The position numbers and the translations under genes were made by a program. Under the pieces are notes generated by a model. That model did no database searches. It was not told the DNA's origin and saw nothing but the letters and a program-made list of their open reading frames with translations. From Flavobacteriales bacterium (GTDB taxonomy: Bacteria; Bacteroidota; Bacteroidia; Flavobacteriales_F; PHOS-HE28), in the NCBI GenBank assembly GCA_016703005.1, contig JADJCX010000010.1:68474-132473 (forward strand): a stretch of DNA of 64,000 nt, given 5' to 3'. This document shows positions 61,347 through 64,000 of this stretch, in pieces (the stretch's first letter is position 1; the number at the start of each line of letters is the position of its first letter).

Positions 61347-63999
61347 TCTCCTGATATACCCATACGCCTTATCAAAAAGCTCCTGGTCCCGATGCAGCTG
61401 GTACTTCAGCAGGGTGCGGCGCAGGGCCTGTTGCACTTCGCGTTCGCCGGCGGTGGTGGTCTTCCAGCCGTCGAAGCGGACGGTCTTTACGATGGCGTCG
61501 ATGTCGCCGACGATGCGTTCCACGATGATGTGGGTGTTGGTGCCTTTGGCCTCGTTGAAGAGTTCGGTGAGGGCCTCCTTGGCGCGGTCGCGGTCCTCTT
61601 CGGGGTCGGTGGCGTTCTCGGCCTCCACGGTGTCCTTGGCCAGGTCCAGGATCTCCTTCAGGAACTCGAGGCTGGTCATGAAGCCTTGCTCGTGGCGCTC
61701 CTTGATCTTCTCAGGCGCTCGCCCAGCTCGGTGAACTTCGGGTTGCCCTTGTGCTTCTGTAGGCGGGCCACCAGGCGGATCTCCACCTGCTGTGCGCGCT
61801 TCTTGGCGTCCAGGTCCTTCAGCACGTCCTCGATCTTGTCGGTGTCCAGCACCAGGGCTTCGAGGTCGTCGCGCACGGTCTCCACGTGCACGTTCTCGTT
61901 GATCAGGTCGATGGTCTTCGCGCCGAGCATGTGCCAGAGCAACTTGCCGTTGCCGCTTGGCGGCTTCACGCTCTCGTACACCTTGTGCCAGCCAACGGTA
62001 ATCCGTGGCGTAGGGGCCAAGGCAGGGGTCGGGGCTCAGGGCTTCCCAGATGCTGCCCAGCACGGTGAACTGGGCGGCGAAGCGGTCGCGCACGGCGTTG
62101 TCCGGCAGGCATTGCTGCGCGGCCAGCAGGCCTTCGTAGCCGGCCACCGTGCGGTCCACGTTGGGGAAGAAGTCCAGACAGGCCTTCATCTGGATGGGCA
62201 GTGCCTTGCGCAGCTCGTCGATGTTGCTCACCACCTGCTGCATGCTCTTCTCATCGAAGTGCAGGGCCTTGGCCACATCGTCGAAGATGCCGATGAAGTC
62301 CACTATGAGGCCGTGCGTCTTCTCCTGCCCATAGACCCGGTTGGTGCGGCAGATGGCCTGCAACAGGTTGTGGTCCTTCAGCGGCTTGTCCAGGTACATG
62401 GCCTGTAGGATGGGCGCATCGAAACCGGTGAGCAGCTTGTTGGTGACGATCAGGAACTTCAGCGGGTGGTTGGGGTCGCGGAAGTTGTCCAGCAGCTTCT
62501 CCTCGGCGTCCTTGTCGCGCTGTGCGCATCCCATTCTGCGGGTCGTCGGGCTGCTGCTGAACACCACGGCGCTGGCCTCGGGCGGCAGCAGTTCATCGAA
62601 CACCTGCTTGTACAGCACGCAGCATTCGCGGTCGAAGGTGACCACCTGTGCCTTGAAGTTGTTGGGCTCCACCTTCTGCTGGTAGTGCTGCACGATGTAG
62701 CGCACCACGGCCTGCACGCGCTCGGGGTTCTTCACCAGCACGGCCATCTTGGCGGCACCGCGCATCTGGCGGCCCAGGTCGCCCTCCTGCGTGCGGTGCG
62801 CTTCGTCCACCATCACAATGATGTTGGGGCGCTCGTTCAGCACGCCGTTGGCCTCGGCGAACTTGTGGATGGTGGTGATCAGCACCTTGCGCACGTCCTG
62901 CTTCAGCGCATCGTGCAGCATCTGCCGGTCGGGCACGGCCACCATGTTGGGCACATCGCTGGCGTTGAAGGTGGCGGTGATCTCAGCACCGTGGGGTTGG
63001 CCAGCTTGGGGTGCAGGCGCAGCTTCTGCGCGGCGAAGACCATCAGCAGGCTTTTTCCGCTGCCTTGGAAGTGCCAGATCAGGCCCTTCTTCGGGTGACC
63101 GGCCACCACGCGCGCCACCATCTTGTTCACGGTGTCGAACTGCTGGTAGCGGCAGATCTGTTTGATGCGCCGGTGCTTTTGGTCGGTGCTGAAGAGGGTG
63201 AAGTGCTGCAGGATGTCCAGCACCACCTTCGGGCCGCATCAGGCTTTCCACGGTGGCCTTCACGTGCTTCAGCTCGCCCTCCTGCTGGTTGTCCTCATCG
63301 CGCCAGGGGCCCCACAGGTCCAGCGGCATGCGGATGCTGCCGTAGCGCAGGCACTTGCCCTCGGTGGCGAAGCTGAATACGTTGGGCACGAACATGGCCG
63401 GCACTTCCTTCTCGTGATGGCTGGTGTACCTGGTAGGCGCCATCGAACCAGGTGACGGCCTTGCGCGTGGGCGTCTTGGCCTCGCCGATCGCCCAGCGGT
63501 ATGCCGTTCACCAGGAAGACCACGTCGAAGCGCTTGTTCACGCTGCCCGCCACGTAGGTCCATTGGTTGGTGACGGTGAGGCGGTTGTTGGCGGGCTGCT
63601 CGCGGTCCAGTAGGCGGATGGGCACGTGCTCGCCGTTGGGGCCGAAGGGCAGGGTCTTCTCCCCGCGCAGCCAGGCGGTGAAGTGCTCGTTGGCGCGCAC
63701 CAGCCCATCGCTATGCACGCTTAGTAAAATGGCGCGCAGCTGGTAGAACACCTCATCGGCGCGGTCCGGCTGGGCGGCGATCTCGGGGTTCAGTTTCAGC
63801 AGGGCCTCGCGCAGCCAGGGCTCCACCAGCACATCGGCGGCTTGGCGCGGCACACTCGGTAGGGGTGGCGAAGGTCCAGCGGCTGGGCTTCAGCTCAGGC
63901 CATAGCCCGCCTCCGGCGCCCACCACGCCGCCTAAACCATGCGGCGTGGCCGCATCCAGGGATCAGCTGCTCGACGGTGTTGGATTCGTTGAAGCTCAT
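61340..63999 (-). pseudogene. hsdR: Type I restriction endonuclease subunit R, heavily damaged
   Basis: Homology runs from M-S-F-N-E-S-N-T-V-E-Q at 63999 to K-A-Y-G-Y-I-R-R near 61350, the full span of HsdR, but in at least six frame segments. Recognisable parts are V-L-V-E-P-W-L-R-E-A-L, the PD-(D/E)xK nuclease segment I-G-E-A-K-T-P-T-R-K, W-H-F-Q-G-S-G-K-S (Walker A), V-D-E-A-H-R-T (DEAH), V-T-N-K-L-L-T-G-F-D-A-P and Q-A-I-C-R-T-N-R. Between G-D-L-G-R-Q-M-R and K-M-A-V-L-V-K about 90 residues are missing in frame, including the T-G-T-P motif. Bases after N-P-T-V-L are also missing. hsdM and hsdS are not in the window and may lie to the right. Confidence 0.85.
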
Positions 64000-64000
64000 G

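Noticed and set aside
60966..63563. A single 865-codon minus-strand frame read as one hsdR protein
   Set aside because: Parts of it are out of frame with HsdR homology, and its last ~130 codons run beyond the true HsdR end into the opposite-strand membrane gene.
1..64000. tRNA, rRNA or riboswitches
   Set aside because: I looked for T-loop GGTTCGA-type segments with matching acceptor stems and for common riboswitch cores and found only matches inside coding genes. A dedicated tRNA and RNA-family scan would be decisive.

Overview
The window looks like a chromosomal stretch from a member of the Bacteroidota, most likely the order Flavobacteriales. Supporting signs: two proteins with type IX secretion (T9SS) type A C-terminal sorting domains, a DUF6089 outer-membrane protein, the rpmB-rpmG-DUF4295-ftsY cluster, a Gld-like ABC transporter, a SiaB/SiaC (DUF1987) pair, a SusC/FecA-like TonB receptor, and short -7 promoter boxes close to the Bacteroidota consensus TAnnTTTG. 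Base composition is GC-rich for the phylum. No rRNA, tRNA, CRISPR array, intact insertion sequence or prophage was found.

Layout. 0-5.3 kb: cutC, a secreted GH2 beta-mannosidase and a T9SS-exported CUB-like protein. 5.3-9.6 kb (minus): a Gld-like ABC operon whose permease and GldG-like subunit are fused. 9.7-16.4 kb: an alpha/beta hydrolase, an FKBP lipoprotein, AlkB-type monooxygenase and an M16 peptidase pair. 16.5-20.2 kb (minus): envelope genes (LTA-synthase-like transferase, formyltransferase, polysaccharide deacetylase). 20.2-31.2 kb: housekeeping genes (miaE, cinA, rpmB, rpmG, ftsY, rimO, phoH, purC) with SiaB/SiaC and a SAM-hydrolase operon between them. 31.3-42.1 kb: DUF6089, yggS, the serC-serA-DUF1015 operon, a cysteine desulfurase, an orphan vsr, a TolB-like lipoprotein, a PA0069-type radical SAM protein and acylphosphatase. 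42.2-51.2 kb: two PQQ-type sugar dehydrogenase genes, a FecA-like receptor, PAP2 phosphatase and an HMA-MauE protein. 51.2-51.9 kb: a tandem array of a 131-bp palindromic unit. 51.9-54.6 kb: selD-mnmH (selenium for tRNA) and a membrane protein. 54.7-59.0 kb: small coiled-coil genes, a beta-propeller lipoprotein and a large secreted propeller protein. 59.3-64 kb: eroded remnants of kynureninase and acyl-CoA dehydrogenase, a small two-gene unit and a badly damaged type I restriction hsdR.

Two themes cut across the window. First, many genes that should be intact (phoH, purC, two sugar dehydrogenases, a propeller protein, a coiled-coil gene) are broken by the apparent loss of a single base, usually inside a short G/C or A run. 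This fits an unpolished long-read consensus better than real gene death. Damage becomes heavier, with larger deletions, towards the right end. Second, two otherwise unrelated secreted proteins share a C-terminal module of roughly 240 residues. It ends in two tandem dockerin-like repeats (D-x-x-x-D-G-x-x-K-Y-T-G-x-x-N-D-R-D-P-I-L) where a T9SS domain might be expected; it is the strongest candidate here for something poorly described.
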